Under the pieces are notes generated by a model. That model had not been told where the DNA came from and did no database searches. It worked only from the letters and a program-made list of their open reading frames with translations. Both the position numbers and the translations under genes were made by a program. DNA of 64,000 nt from 43-108 sp001915545 (GTDB taxonomy: Bacteria; Bacteroidota; Bacteroidia; Bacteroidales; Bacteroidaceae). Location: the NCBI GenBank assembly GCA_902491215.1, contig CABUGV010000001.1, positions 1-64,000 on the forward strand. Reading direction: 5' to 3'. Positions within the stretch are counted from its first letter, which is position 1. Every line of letters begins with the position of its first letter. Positions 52,274 through 61,428 of this stretch are shown piece after piece.

Positions 52274-54816
52274 TATTTCAACAGATTTGCCAACGTAGCT
52301 ATCATCGTAGCAAGAGATGATGCAGATGTTCCTATACTTAACATTTCAGCCGTTGACATCTTTTGCTTGTTCTCTTTTGCAGGTACCACAATCTCGCAAC
52401 CCGGTTCAATAAGCTTGCTTGTAGAACCGTTAAGCACGCGTACAGATCCGTTCATGTAAATGGCATACACCCTTGACTTTCTGGCTCTGTTGCCATAACC
52501 TCCGGCACGCTCGATATAGTATTTAAGAGATTTACCTTTCTTATAGTTTATAGATATTGGATACATTACCTCTCCGCTTATCTTTACGGTATTCGAGAAC
52601 TGCGGAACAGTTATCACGTCTCCCTCTCTCAATCTTATGTCCTCACCGCCTCCAGGTTCAGCCATAGCAGCTTCAAGGTTGATGGCAACAGGATAAGTAT
52701 TTCCAAGGTCAAGCTTCATGTTCATAAGTGAATCGGCACGTACCATGTCGATATTCTTTTCCGAACGCATACTTTCTTCATAAAGCTGTATCTGCGATGC
52801 TCTCAGCGATGCCTCTCTCTGATTCATTTCTTCTTCAGTCATCTTACGTTCAAGACGGGCACCCTTGGCATAAGCCACAGACGACAAACCTCCACATGCT
52901 TTCACGAGGTCGCTCAATCGATAGTCCTTCTTCGACATGGCATAATCGCCTTCGAAATTCACAGCACCGTCGATAGTGACATTCTTCTGCTCTGAGTATG
53001 CAGGACTCTTTCTTACATTTACTTCATCGAACGGATGAAGCTTGAATCCAGGCTCACCATCTACAACAAAACCGTCTCGCAGAGCAAAGCTGAAAGTCTG
53101 AGCAAGAGAATCCGTATCATTCGTAGCCTTAGTATTCTTGATTCTTCTGAACACATCGACCTTCACTGTTGAAGCGGCATCTGTAAGTCCTCCTGCCTGT
53201 ACGACGATGTCTTCTATCGACATGTTTTCAGCGTATGTATATATACCAGGATAGTTGACCTCACCGCTGATTTTAAGTGTTCGCTCAGGGCGCATATCGC
53301 TCAAACTTGGTATATAAAGAACATCGTTGTTGCGAAGCGGAATATCGGCTACACTTCCTTCGAGAAGACCTGCAACATCGATAGGCAAAACTTCCAAAGT
53401 CAAATCGTCCTTGGTTCTGTGCATGACAGCACGTGCAAGAAAGGCATCTTCACGAACTCCTTCCGCTGCATTAATAAGTTCACGAACAGAAGAAATGTTT
53501 CCGTCCATCTGATACATGCCTGGATGGAACACTGCACCCTTAACCTCGACCATATTGGAAAAACGCTGTATGACAGAATCCACAAACAACGAGTCACCGT
53601 CATCAAGAGTAAAGCCGTTCATTTCGAACTCGCCGATTGTATGTATTGAAAATTCCCTACCGCTCTTTCTGATAAGTCTGACATTCTTCTTATATGCATC
53701 ACCTGTGAAACCGCCTGCATACGAAATCAAAGTTGAAACACTTTCGTTCTTCTTCATTTCATAGTACATAGGTCTCTTTACTTTTCCTTGTATGTCGACA
53801 AGACAATCATAGGTGCCGACAACGATAACATCATCATCCTGCAATCTTATATTGCCCTTAAGATTTCCATTAAGGATATAATCGTACACGTCGATAGATG
53901 CAACTTGGCGACCGCCTCTGTACACCTTGATATCACGCAAGGTTCCGATATCGCTGATACCACCTGCTGCATAAAGGGCATTGAATGCAGATGACAGAGA
54001 GTTGAGCGTGTAGGTACCAGGGGCAACAACTTCACCCATAACCTGAACCTGAATAGAGCGCATTTCTCCTACTGTAAGCTGAACGTTCGATGAAGAATAG
54101 AAACGACCGACCTGCGACTGGACATATTTGTTGGCCTCATCGACAGACATACCGGCAAGCTTCAACGGCCCGATACCTTCTATTGTTACACTGCCATCAG
54201 GTGAAATAGTACCTGTAAATGTGGTCTGCGAAGCCCCCCACACATCTATATATACAACATCACCCGGTCCCAAGACATAGTTGCCAGGGGTCGGGATATT
54301 CATATTCGGTTCGAAAGTAAGCATGTTATTATTGAATATGCTTCGTCCGAACACCTCATTCTCTTTCTTAGAGAAAAGATTCTGATAATACATCAAAGAA
54401 TCAATGTCCAAGAAACCGATTTCGTCATTAAGCATATTCTTTTGGTCAAGCTTAGAAGGCATCTCGTTCATTTCCTTCTGCGAACGCACCATGTAGTTGT
54501 TCTTCTTGCGATATTCGTCCAACGCCTTCTCCTTATTGGTGCGCATACGGTTTTCCGTTTTGACGTTCTGTGAACTTCCAGTCAGATCCAACGCTCCCGG
54601 CTGACTCTGCTGAGCCTCATACTTCTTACGTATACGCCTCATCTGATCGACTGTTACGCCTTTCTGCAGAAGCTTGCTGACAATGTCCTGCTGTGTAGCA
54701 CCCTTTTCCTGCTGGCTTATAACGTACTGCATGACCTGATCATCAGTCATGGTCTGAGAATATGCAGTCTGCACTACAGACAGAAGACATATAAAAAACA
54801 GTAATTTCTTTAACAT
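52273..54816 (-). CDS. wza: Polysaccharide export outer-membrane protein with SLBB domains (Wza-like, long form)
   Basis: An 847-residue protein with signal peptide MLKKLLFFICLLSVVQTAYSQ (1-21). An N-terminal helical segment follows. The polysaccharide export motif PTPGNYVLGPGDVVYIDVWG lies near 172-191. Then come about six repeated SLBB domains, seen as recurring VxVxGxVxxPGxY motifs such as IQVQVMGEVVAPGTY, VEVKGAVFHPGMY, LKISGEVNYPGIY, VTIDGAVNFEGDY and VKISGEVMYPISI. It forms the export channel for polysaccharide in the outer membrane. The long multi-SLBB form is common in Bacteroidetes. The operon position between wzz and the sugar transferase gene supports the role. Confidence 0.92.
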   Translation of the reverse strand: MLKKLLFFICLLSVVQTAYSQTMTDDQVMQYVISQQEKGATQQDIVSKLLQKGVTVDQMRRIRKKYEAQQSQPGALDLTGSSQNVKTENRMRTNKEKALDEYRKKNNYMVRSQKEMNEMPSKLDQKNMLNDEIGFLDIDSLMYYQNLFSKKENEVFGRSIFNNNMLTFEPNMNIPTPGNYVLGPGDVVYIDVWGASQTTFTGTISPDGSVTIEGIGPLKLAGMSVDEANKYVQSQVGRFYSSSNVQLTVGEMRSIQVQVMGEVVAPGTYTLNSLSSAFNALYAAGGISDIGTLRDIKVYRGGRQVASIDVYDYILNGNLKGNIRLQDDDVIVVGTYDCLVDIQGKVKRPMYYEMKKNESVSTLISYAGGFTGDAYKKNVRLIRKSGREFSIHTIGEFEMNGFTLDDGDSLFVDSVIQRFSNMVEVKGAVFHPGMYQMDGNISSVRELINAAEGVREDAFLARAVMHRTKDDLTLEVLPIDVAGLLEGSVADIPLRNNDVLYIPSLSDMRPERTLKISGEVNYPGIYTYAENMSIEDIVVQAGGLTDAASTVKVDVFRRIKNTKATNDTDSLAQTFSFALRDGFVVDGEPGFKLHPFDEVNVRKSPAYSEQKNVTIDGAVNFEGDYAMSKKDYRLSDLVKACGGLSSVAYAKGARLERKMTEEEMNQREASLRASQIQLYEESMRSEKNIDMVRADSLMNMKLDLGNTYPVAINLEAAMAEPGGGEDIRLREGDVITVPQFSNTVKISGEVMYPISINYKKGKSLKYYIERAGGYGNRARKSRVYAIYMNGSVRVLNGSTSKLIEPGCEIVVPAKENKQKMSTAEMLSIGTSASSLATMIATLANLLK

Positions 54817-54824
54817 ATTTCAAA

Positions 54825-55469
54825 TCAGAATTTTTTTCCTCCAAAAACAGATGCTCCGGTCTCGAAAATAATCTTCAGATCCAACATCAGCGATCTGTGT
54901 CTCAAATAGTCCAAATCCATGTCGAGACGCATCAGCATCTTTTCCATCGTGTCTGTATAACCATTATGAAGAGTGGCATTTGAGGTTACACCCGGACGAC
55001 TGCAGAACAACAGAGCATAATCAGGATTATGCTCCATAATCTTATCTATAAAATATTTGCGTTCTGGTCTATAGCCGACAAAAGACATATCGCCGATGAG
55101 CACATTCCACAGCTGCGGAAGCTCATCCAGATGGTGTTCGCGCAAGAACTTGCCGACTTTTGTCAATCGTTTGTCCTCTTTTACGGCGAGCTGCGGTGCA
55201 CCGCTCTCTTCGGCGTCGACCACCATGGTACGGAACTTATAGATGTAGAAAGGTTTTCCACCTAAACCGATTCTCTCCTGTTTGAAAAAAGCAGGGCCCT
55301 TTCCTTCTGCCTTCTGCATGATATACACAACAAGAATCAACGGCGAAAGCACAACCAATCCAATAAGTGCTCCCAATATATCTCCAGTTCTTTTCAAAAA
55401 TCGCTCTACGGCATTCATGCCGTCAATATTTTCTATCTCCTCTGTTGAAGCAGCCATTGCCAAATTCAT
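54825..55469 (-). CDS. Initiating sugar transferase (short WcaJ/PglC type)
   Basis: A 214-residue protein with one membrane helix (LIGLVVLSPLILVVYIM, about 36-52), followed by the catalytic domain. The motifs are KGPAFFKQERIGLGGKPF, YKFRTM, REHHLDELPQLWNV, YRPERKYF and SRPGVTSNATLHNG. It catalyses transfer of a sugar-1-phosphate to undecaprenyl phosphate. It is the first gene of the minus-strand operon running through wza and wzz to epsG. A long leader lies upstream, and the promoter is at 55674-55704. The start at 55469 (MNLAMAAST) is used; a Met at the fifth codon is possible. Confidence 0.92.
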   Translation of the reverse strand: MNLAMAASTEEIENIDGMNAVERFLKRTGDILGALIGLVVLSPLILVVYIMQKAEGKGPAFFKQERIGLGGKPFYIYKFRTMVVDAEESGAPQLAVKEDKRLTKVGKFLREHHLDELPQLWNVLIGDMSFVGYRPERKYFIDKIMEHNPDYALLFCSRPGVTSNATLHNGYTDTMEKMLMRLDMDLDYLRHRSLMLDLKIIFETGASVFGGKKF

Positions 55470-55778
55470 GATTAAGGTTTTACTCTAATGTTTTATGTTT
55501 TTGTATATTTTTCATTGTTAACAACGCTTTTCTTATGCAAATATTATGCAGACAAGAAACAATCTTTTGCACTCGCATGAACAATAATAAGAAAGGCGCT
55601 AAAAATTCCATCCCTAATGCCCTGCAACAAGGCGCACTATCCTTTTTTCGGGACGAAAAAGCATAATGTTCTGCAAAGATACTCTTTTTTGCTTACGTGG
55701 CAAACACAAACCATAGCCAAGCGACACATTTGGCGCAAAAGCGCACAAAACCGGAAGAACTAATGTATGTACCATACA
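55470..55778. other. 309-bp gap with the EPS operon promoter and a long leader
   Basis: Between the promoter (55674-55704, minus) and the first start codon at 55469 lies a leader of about 200 nt. It starts near a small hairpin with TTTTTTCG and CGAAAAA arms (about 55643-55660). I see no open reading frame or known riboswitch. The rest towards 55778 is the 3' side of the restriction enzyme gene and shows nothing that I can support. Confidence 0.6.
55674..55704 (-). promoter_or_regulatory. Promoter of the wza/wzz/epsG operon
   Basis: On the minus strand TTTG (55704-55701), 19 bp, TATCTTTG (55681-55674): exact Bacteroidetes promoter. Confidence 0.85.
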
Positions 55779-56963
55779 CTACATGGATGCTTCAGCATTA
55801 TCATCCGGCCTATTTTCCGAAGTGCAGACAAACAGCGAATATTCATGGTCACCATCCTTGGCCACAGTAACACTGTCGAATCCTGCCATATCGAGCTTAT
55901 CCATCGTCAGCAGCTCGCCCTCTTGAAGCTTCAGAACTTTTCTCAGCAACCATTGTCCCAGGCTTTTGTTCGGATTGCTCATCAGCGCCTTGCCTCCATC
56001 CTGGCAGATTTTTGCCGACAAGTCAGTACCGTCGGGCAGATGCAGAACAAAACACTCATTACGCTCAGGGAAAAAGGAAGGATGCTGCTTGTGTATCTTT
56101 TGGGGAATGGGTATATAGACTTCATTCGGATCACGCATTCTACCCGAGGCGTTCCACTGGTTCAACCCGCTGCGCTCAGGCACATAACGCACCGTACCAC
56201 CTGCCCGCAATGAATAGAGCGGCAAAACAACAGACTCACGTATATCTGAAGCAGAAGAGAACAAATCCCCACCGGAAGAAGCCACATGAAGATCGGGATG
56301 AAGTATATCTGTTCCTATGCGGTCCATAAGAACTGCATAAGGATCCTTAAGAATATCGACATCCAGAACCATGCTATCCGACAAGTTTATTTCAAATCTT
56401 TTCTGCAACACCGACTTGCTGGGATAAAAGATGTATTGTTCCTCACCATCGTAAAAAGACAGACTTGTATCCTTTTGACATACATTTGTTATTCCGTCCT
56501 CGTTGATAAAACGGTAAGGCGAATTGAAAACTATCAACTTGTTCTTTTTTCGTTCCACAATATGATATATCCGCTTCGAAACTCCGCACAGTTCGTCGCC
56601 CAACCTCATACGTTCATTTCTTACTCTGGCAATATAGTGCGCCAGTTCCTCACCCTTAAGATTCTTGAACGAAGCGGCTATACGATTGAATTCGGCAACT
56701 TTTTCTATCGAATACGCTCCAGGCATCTGAAATGTCTTTATGCCTATGCCCATATCACCGATCTTCGCATCATACGCCACATCCATCCGGCTCAGGTTTA
56801 CAGCATCAAAACAACGGCAAAACAGATTTTCCGTAACTCTATACTGTATGAAAGGTATGTCGCTGCTTGAAAAAAGCCCGGAAAGACTGCCCATAAGCCT
56901 CAACATGGACTTATATGATTCATTTGTTGTCCACGATGCAAAAAAGTTGTCAGAACTATTCAT
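55779..56963 (-). CDS. Putative type II restriction endonuclease (partner of the C5 methyltransferase)
   Basis: A 394-residue protein that I do not recognise by family with certainty. It overlaps the DNA-cytosine methyltransferase gene by 8 bp, which strongly suggests a restriction partner. Near the N-terminus DVAYDAKIGDMGIGIKTFQ (residues 61-79) looks like a PD-(D/E)XK-type active site, with Asp61 or Asp65 and Lys76 (the GIK) as candidates. No HKD (PLD-type) motif is visible, but some relatives are annotated as NgoFVII-like. The rest is a mixed alpha/beta part without known motifs. The cut site cannot be deduced; it should be the site methylated by the partner. Confidence 0.65.
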   Translation of the reverse strand: MNSSDNFFASWTTNESYKSMLRLMGSLSGLFSSSDIPFIQYRVTENLFCRCFDAVNLSRMDVAYDAKIGDMGIGIKTFQMPGAYSIEKVAEFNRIAASFKNLKGEELAHYIARVRNERMRLGDELCGVSKRIYHIVERKKNKLIVFNSPYRFINEDGITNVCQKDTSLSFYDGEEQYIFYPSKSVLQKRFEINLSDSMVLDVDILKDPYAVLMDRIGTDILHPDLHVASSGGDLFSSASDIRESVVLPLYSLRAGGTVRYVPERSGLNQWNASGRMRDPNEVYIPIPQKIHKQHPSFFPERNECFVLHLPDGTDLSAKICQDGGKALMSNPNKSLGQWLLRKVLKLQEGELLTMDKLDMAGFDSVTVAKDGDHEYSLFVCTSENRPDDNAEASM

Positions 56964-58236
56964 TGCCGAGCAATATATCAGTTATACTTTCTGCCACCCT
57001 TACCATAAGAGGAACCACTACCGAGTTTCCGGCCTGCATGTATTTGCGGCTTTCTGCCAATCTAGGTGAAAACTCGAAACTCTCAGGGAAGCCCATAAAA
57101 TTAGCACATTCCTTAGGCGTAAGCTTTCGTATGCCTGCATCGGTCAGAATCAAAGGTACGTTGTGACCGCCCCCTCCCATATTTGCCGTAAGCGTAGGGC
57201 AAACACCGCTTTTGTTCTCACGTACATAAATACGGCGCCACTGGTAAATAGTATCACGGGAAAGCATGGCCTCACGCAGCTTAGGATAATATATATGATT
57301 CTCACGGTAGAAGTAACGTTCATCTTCCACGTCTGTATCAATCATGTCATGTATGGTACGTTTAAGCTGTACCGGCTCAGGAAATTCAAAATTGCCGTAA
57401 TTAGGAACCTGCTCTGGATCGAACGCCACAATAATGATTCGTTCACGATTCTGAGGTACATCTGCATGTTCCATGGCATTCAGCACCTTACTGAAAACTC
57501 TATACCCCAGTTCTTCCAGCGTACCCTTAATGACAGCAAACGTACGTCCATTGTCGTGTGTCTGCAGATTCTTTACGTTCTCCAGGAACACAGCACGCGG
57601 CCTATGGCGACGGATTATCTCGGCCACCTCGAAAAACAATGTTCCGCGAGCATCATCGAATCCACGCCTATAACCAGCAACAGAGAACGCCTGACACGGG
57701 AAACCTCCGCAAAGAACATCGAAATGCTCTGGTATGAACATTTTTGTCTGCTCACTGGTGATATCTCCGAACGGCACTTCTCCATAGTTATGAAGATAGG
57801 TCAACTGAGCCGCTTCGTTGAATTCAGAAGAGTATACGCATTTTCCGCCGAAATGCTGCATGGCCAAACGGAATCCTCCGATACCTGCAAAAAGGTCGAT
57901 AAATGTGAAACGCGGAATATCTGATGCAGGAAACCTCACTTTAATTCTGGCGTGTTCATCAACGAGCATACGGTCAATAGCGTCATCATCAAGTTCAGCC
58001 ACGGCCTTATCTCCATACTTGACAGACAGAAAAGCCCTGTACATTCTTCTTCCGTCAGAATATGCAGAGCCGGCACCGGCAACCAATTCACTCATGTGGT
58101 GAGTCAATAGAGCCAAGCGGTCCATAAATGCAATCGGAGTACCATCTGCCGATGTAAGCCCATCGGCCAATGTACTTTTTCTATATCGTCGGTCATCAAT
58201 TATCTCATCAATGCCCAATTCAAAAAGTTCATCCAT
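56956..58236 (-). CDS. DNA (cytosine-5-)-methyltransferase
   Basis: A 426-residue C5 methyltransferase. Motif I is FIDLFAGIGGFR (about 111-122). The catalytic motif IV is GGFPCQAFSVAG (Cys about 180), motif VI FLENVKNL and motif VIII QNRERIIIVAF. The target-recognition region follows, and motifs IX-X (LTPKECANFMGFPESF, then QAGNSVVVPLM) close the fold. An N-terminal extension of about 100 residues is helical and not part of the core. It probably protects DNA from the downstream endonuclease (8-bp overlap). The sequence specificity cannot be read off. It is divergent from clpB with a 416-bp regulatory gap between. Confidence 0.93.
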   Translation of the reverse strand: MDELFELGIDEIIDDRRYRKSTLADGLTSADGTPIAFMDRLALLTHHMSELVAGAGSAYSDGRRMYRAFLSVKYGDKAVAELDDDAIDRMLVDEHARIKVRFPASDIPRFTFIDLFAGIGGFRLAMQHFGGKCVYSSEFNEAAQLTYLHNYGEVPFGDITSEQTKMFIPEHFDVLCGGFPCQAFSVAGYRRGFDDARGTLFFEVAEIIRRHRPRAVFLENVKNLQTHDNGRTFAVIKGTLEELGYRVFSKVLNAMEHADVPQNRERIIIVAFDPEQVPNYGNFEFPEPVQLKRTIHDMIDTDVEDERYFYRENHIYYPKLREAMLSRDTIYQWRRIYVRENKSGVCPTLTANMGGGGHNVPLILTDAGIRKLTPKECANFMGFPESFEFSPRLAESRKYMQAGNSVVVPLMVRVAESITDILLGNE

Positions 58237-58331
58237 CCTTATATATTATAGAATAATAATGGCCTACCCCAAAACAGAATACGCCAAAACAAGATGCTAA
58301 GTTAGCAACTATAAGCCAAGTCTTAAAGGGC

Positions 58332-58375
58332 GTTAACACAAAGTTGCAGCGGAGTTAACAAAAAATTGCAGTTGT
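58332..58375. repeat. Two 22-bp GTTAAC tandem units upstream of array C
   Basis: Units start at 58332 and 58354, exactly 22 bp apart: GTTAACACAAAGTTGCAG and GTTAACAAAAAATTGCAG. A third, degenerate GTTAAG begins at 58374, two bp off phase. This differs in sequence from the GAGnGCTC array but has the same period. Confidence 0.7.
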
Positions 58376-58412
58376 TAAGCTAACGTCACATATCTGGAAC
58401 AAATTTATCGGC

Positions 58413-58476
58413 GCGAGGGCTCGCAATGAAAATCCCGAGCCCTCGAAAATACATCTCCGAGCGCCCGCAGATACAA
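58413..58476. repeat. 22-bp periodic repeat array C (three units)
   Basis: Cores begin at 58415 (GAGGGCTC), 58437 (GAGCCCTC) and 58459 (GAGCGCCC), exactly 22 bp apart with A-rich spacers. The first two, with flanks, are perfect 10-bp inverted repeats of each other (CGAGGGCTCG and CGAGCCCTCG), so they can also form a hairpin. The array lies midway between the methyltransferase and clpB starts. Confidence 0.8.
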
Positions 58477-58514
58477 ATAGTCATAAAGAGAAATAACCAA
58501 AACGGGCCTAACAA

Positions 58515-58554
58515 GCCATTATGTCACATAATCGGCCATAATGTCACCAAAACC
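58515..58554. promoter_or_regulatory. Palindromic site and 20-bp tandem upstream of clpB
   Basis: ATTATGT-C-ACATAAT (58518-58532) is a perfect 15-bp palindrome. It lies in the first of two 20-bp tandem units that start GCCATTATGTCAC (58515) and GCCATAATGTCAC (58535). It is a candidate operator for clpB, about 120 bp from its start. Confidence 0.55.
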
Positions 58555-58652
58555 TAATCAGGCATACTGTTTGATATAAACTAAGCGTATCCGGTTGACC
58601 GGGTACGGCAAAACAAAAGAATATTCACCACTAAAAAATAAAGGAAACTGTT

Positions 58653-61280
58653 ATGAATTTCAACAACTTTACAATCAAAGCACAAGAGGCCATACAGGAG
58701 GCTGTAAACATCACCCAGTCTCACGGGCAGCAACAGATTGAACCTGCTCACCTCATGGCCGGAATAATGAAAGTTGGAGAAAACGTGACCAACTTCATAT
58801 TCCAAAAGCTGGGCATAAATGCACAGCAGATGGAAACCCTCATCAACAATGAGGTTGCTTCACGCCCTAAAGTAAGCGGAGGCGAACCTTATCTCAGCCG
58901 TGAAAGCAACGACGTTCTTCAGCAATCTATCGAAATCTCTAAAGAGATGAACGATGAATACGTATCTATCGAGCCGATGCTGGTTGCACTCCTCAAGGTG
59001 GAAAGCACCGTGTCGAGAATAATGAAGGATGCCGGATTCACAGAGAAGGAGCTTAAGGCCGCAATAGCAGAACTCAGGAACGGAAGCAGAGCAACAAGCC
59101 AGACAAGTGAAGATACTTATCAGGCTCTCAACAAATACGCAACGAACCTGATTGAACAGGCCCGTTCGGGAAAACTGGACCCTGTGATCGGACGTGACGA
59201 AGAAATCAGACGTGTCCTGCAGATTCTGAGCCGACGCACCAAGAACAACCCTATTCTTATAGGTGAACCGGGTACAGGTAAAACAGCCATAGTCGAAGGT
59301 CTGGCACACAGAATTCTTCGCGGGGACGTCCCTGACAATCTTAAGGACAAACAGCTGTACTCACTCGACATGGGGGCACTGATTGCAGGTGCCAAGTACA
59401 AGGGCGAGTTTGAGGAGAGATTGAAATCTGTGATCAACGAAGTCACAAAGAGCGACGGCAACATCATTCTTTTCATCGATGAGATACACACTCTTGTCGG
59501 CGCAGGAAAGGGTGAAGGCGCGATGGACGCGGCAAACATTCTCAAACCGGCTCTCGCCAGAGGCGAACTCAGAAGCATCGGTGCCACTACACTTGACGAA
59601 TATCAGAAATATTTCGAAAAGGACAAGGCGCTCGAAAGACGATTCCAGACTGTAATGGTCAACGAACCTGACGTGCTGAGCTCAATATCCATACTTAGAG
59701 GTCTTAAGGAAAGGTACGAAAACCACCACAAGGTAAGAATCAAGGACGATGCAATAATTGCGGCAGTAGAGCTGTCAAACCGTTACATCACCGAACGATT
59801 CCTTCCGGACAAGGCCATCGACCTTATGGACGAAGCAGCTGCGAAGTTGAGAATGGAACGCGACTCTCTGCCAGAGGAGCTTGACGAAATAAGCAGAAAG
59901 CTCAAACAGCTTGAGATTGAACGCGAAGCCATAAAGCGCGACAACGACCAGGCTAAGCTTGAACAGCTCAACAAGGAAATTGCCGAACTGAAAGACGAGG
60001 AAAGCTCGTACAAGGCTAAATGGCAGGCTGAGAGAAATCTTGTCAACAAGATTCAGCAGAACAAGCAGACAATCGAAAACCTCAAGTTCGAAGCCGACAA
60101 GGCCGAGAGAGAGGGCGATTACGGCAAGGTTGCAGAAATAAGGTACGGCAAGATACAGGCTCTCAACGATGAAATCGCACGTATACAGAAAGAGCTTGCC
60201 GACACTCAGGGCGGAAGCGCAATGATAAAGGAAGAAGTTACACCTGACGACATTGCCGATGTCGTATGCAGATGGACAGGAATACCAGTCAACAAGATGA
60301 TGCAGAGCGAACGCGAAAAACTGCTCCATCTTGAAGACGAGCTCCACTTGAGAGTTGTCGGACAGGACGAGGCAATAAAGGCTGTAAGCGACGCTGTAAG
60401 ACGAAGCAGAGCCGGACTGCAGGATCCGAAGAGGCCTATCGGCTCATTCATATTCCTCGGTACGACCGGTGTAGGTAAGACAGAATTGGCAAAGGCTTTG
60501 GCCGACTACCTATTCGACGACGAGTCTCTGATGACGCGAATAGATATGAGCGAATATCAGGAAAAGTTCAGCGTGACAAGACTTATCGGTGCACCTCCAG
60601 GATACGTAGGATATGACGAGGGCGGACAGCTCACCGAAGCCGTAAGGCGCAAGCCTTATTCGGTTGTGCTCTTCGATGAAATCGAAAAGGCGCATCCAGA
60701 TGTGTTCAACACACTGCTTCAGGTTCTCGACGACGGCCGACTCACCGACAACAAGGGAAGAACGGTCAACTTCAAGAACACCATCATCATTATGACATCC
60801 AACCTCGGAAGTCAGCTCATCCAAAGCCATTTCGACAAGATACGTGAAATGGAAAAGGACAGCAGCATATCTCCAAAGGAGCTCGAAACAAAGAAGGAGC
60901 AGATTATGGAGGATGCCAAGAACGAAGTGATGGAGATGCTCAAGAAGACCATCCGACCAGAGTTCCTCAACCGTATAGATGAAACCATAATGTTTGCACC
61001 GCTCAATCAGGAGCAGATAAAGCAGATTGTGAAACTTCAGATAAACGGTATAAAGAGCATGCTTCAGGAGAACGGCGTAACACTCGAACTCACAGACAAG
61101 GCAGTCGACTTCATAGCAGAAGAAGGCTACGATCCGGAATTCGGTGCACGACCTGTCAAGAGAGCGATACAGAAATATCTGCTCAATGACCTTTCCAAGA
61201 AGCTTCTCGGCCAGGAAGTCGCAAGAGACAAGGCTATCATCGTTGATGCCGAAAACGACAAATTGGTATTCAGAAACTAA
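58653..61280 (+). CDS. clpB: ATP-dependent chaperone ClpB
   Basis: An 875-residue AAA+ disaggregase that, with DnaK, rescues aggregated proteins. The N-domain (about 1-145) comes first. NBD1 has Walker A GEPGTGKT (about 205-212) and Walker B [11 protein letters not shown]. The long middle coiled coil (about 400-525) is specific to ClpB, and not ClpA/ClpC. NBD2 has GTTGVGKT (about 606) and [17 protein letters not shown]. The length is usual. It is a single gene with its own terminator. The upstream gap carries layered repeats and a palindrome that may serve stress control; no CIRCE element is seen. Confidence 0.97.
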   Translation: MNFNNFTIKAQEAIQEAVNITQSHGQQQIEPAHLMAGIMKVGENVTNFIFQKLGINAQQMETLINNEVASRPKVSGGEPYLSRESNDVLQQSIEISKEMNDEYVSIEPMLVALLKVESTVSRIMKDAGFTEKELKAAIAELRNGSRATSQTSEDTYQALNKYATNLIEQARSGKLDPVIGRDEEIRRVLQILSRRTKNNPILIGEPGTGKTAIVEGLAHRILRGDVPDNLKDKQLYSLDMGALIAGAKYKGEFEERLKSVINEVTKSDGNIILFIDEIHTLVGAGKGEGAMDAANILKPALARGELRSIGATTLDEYQKYFEKDKALERRFQTVMVNEPDVLSSISILRGLKERYENHHKVRIKDDAIIAAVELSNRYITERFLPDKAIDLMDEAAAKLRMERDSLPEELDEISRKLKQLEIEREAIKRDNDQAKLEQLNKEIAELKDEESSYKAKWQAERNLVNKIQQNKQTIENLKFEADKAEREGDYGKVAEIRYGKIQALNDEIARIQKELADTQGGSAMIKEEVTPDDIADVVCRWTGIPVNKMMQSEREKLLHLEDELHLRVVGQDEAIKAVSDAVRRSRAGLQDPKRPIGSFIFLGTTGVGKTELAKALADYLFDDESLMTRIDMSEYQEKFSVTRLIGAPPGYVGYDEGGQLTEAVRRKPYSVVLFDEIEKAHPDVFNTLLQVLDDGRLTDNKGRTVNFKNTIIIMTSNLGSQLIQSHFDKIREMEKDSSISPKELETKKEQIMEDAKNEVMEMLKKTIRPEFLNRIDETIMFAPLNQEQIKQIVKLQINGIKSMLQENGVTLELTDKAVDFIAEEGYDPEFGARPVKRAIQKYLLNDLSKKLLGQEVARDKAIIVDAENDKLVFRN

Positions 61281-61334
61281 TATTAACCGACAATTGCCGA
61301 AATGCTTCATGCACCAGAGCAATCCACAAAAAGA

Positions 61335-61376
61335 GAAAGGCCGTGGCCAACCAGAAATGGTAGCCACGGCCTTTCT
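61335..61376 (+). terminator. Terminator of clpB
   Basis: GAAAGGCCGTGGC (61335-61347) pairs with GCCACGGCCTTTC (61363-61375), and T-rich bases follow. It is also near the 3' end of the convergent DUF5606 gene. Confidence 0.9.
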
Positions 61377-61428
61377 TTATTATTGTATACTTGTCAGGTA
61401 TTTAATGCTATGCCCCGACCCGTAAATA

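Larger units (their letters stand above)
58237..58652. other. 416-bp divergent gap with layered repeats (methyltransferase / clpB)
   Basis: It holds a 22-bp tandem of GTTAAC-type units (58332-58375), the GAGnGCTC array C (58413-58476), and a 15-bp palindrome inside a 20-bp tandem (58515-58554). No TAnnTTTG box is clear for clpB, and no gene is supported in it. Confidence 0.6.

Noticed and set aside
58237..58652. CIRCE element upstream of clpB
   Set aside because: No TTAGCACTC with its inverted partner was found in the gap.
60510..61367. A 285-residue minus-strand frame opposite clpB
   Set aside because: It mirrors the conserved clpB reading frame, and its translation looks like antisense of AAA+ motifs.
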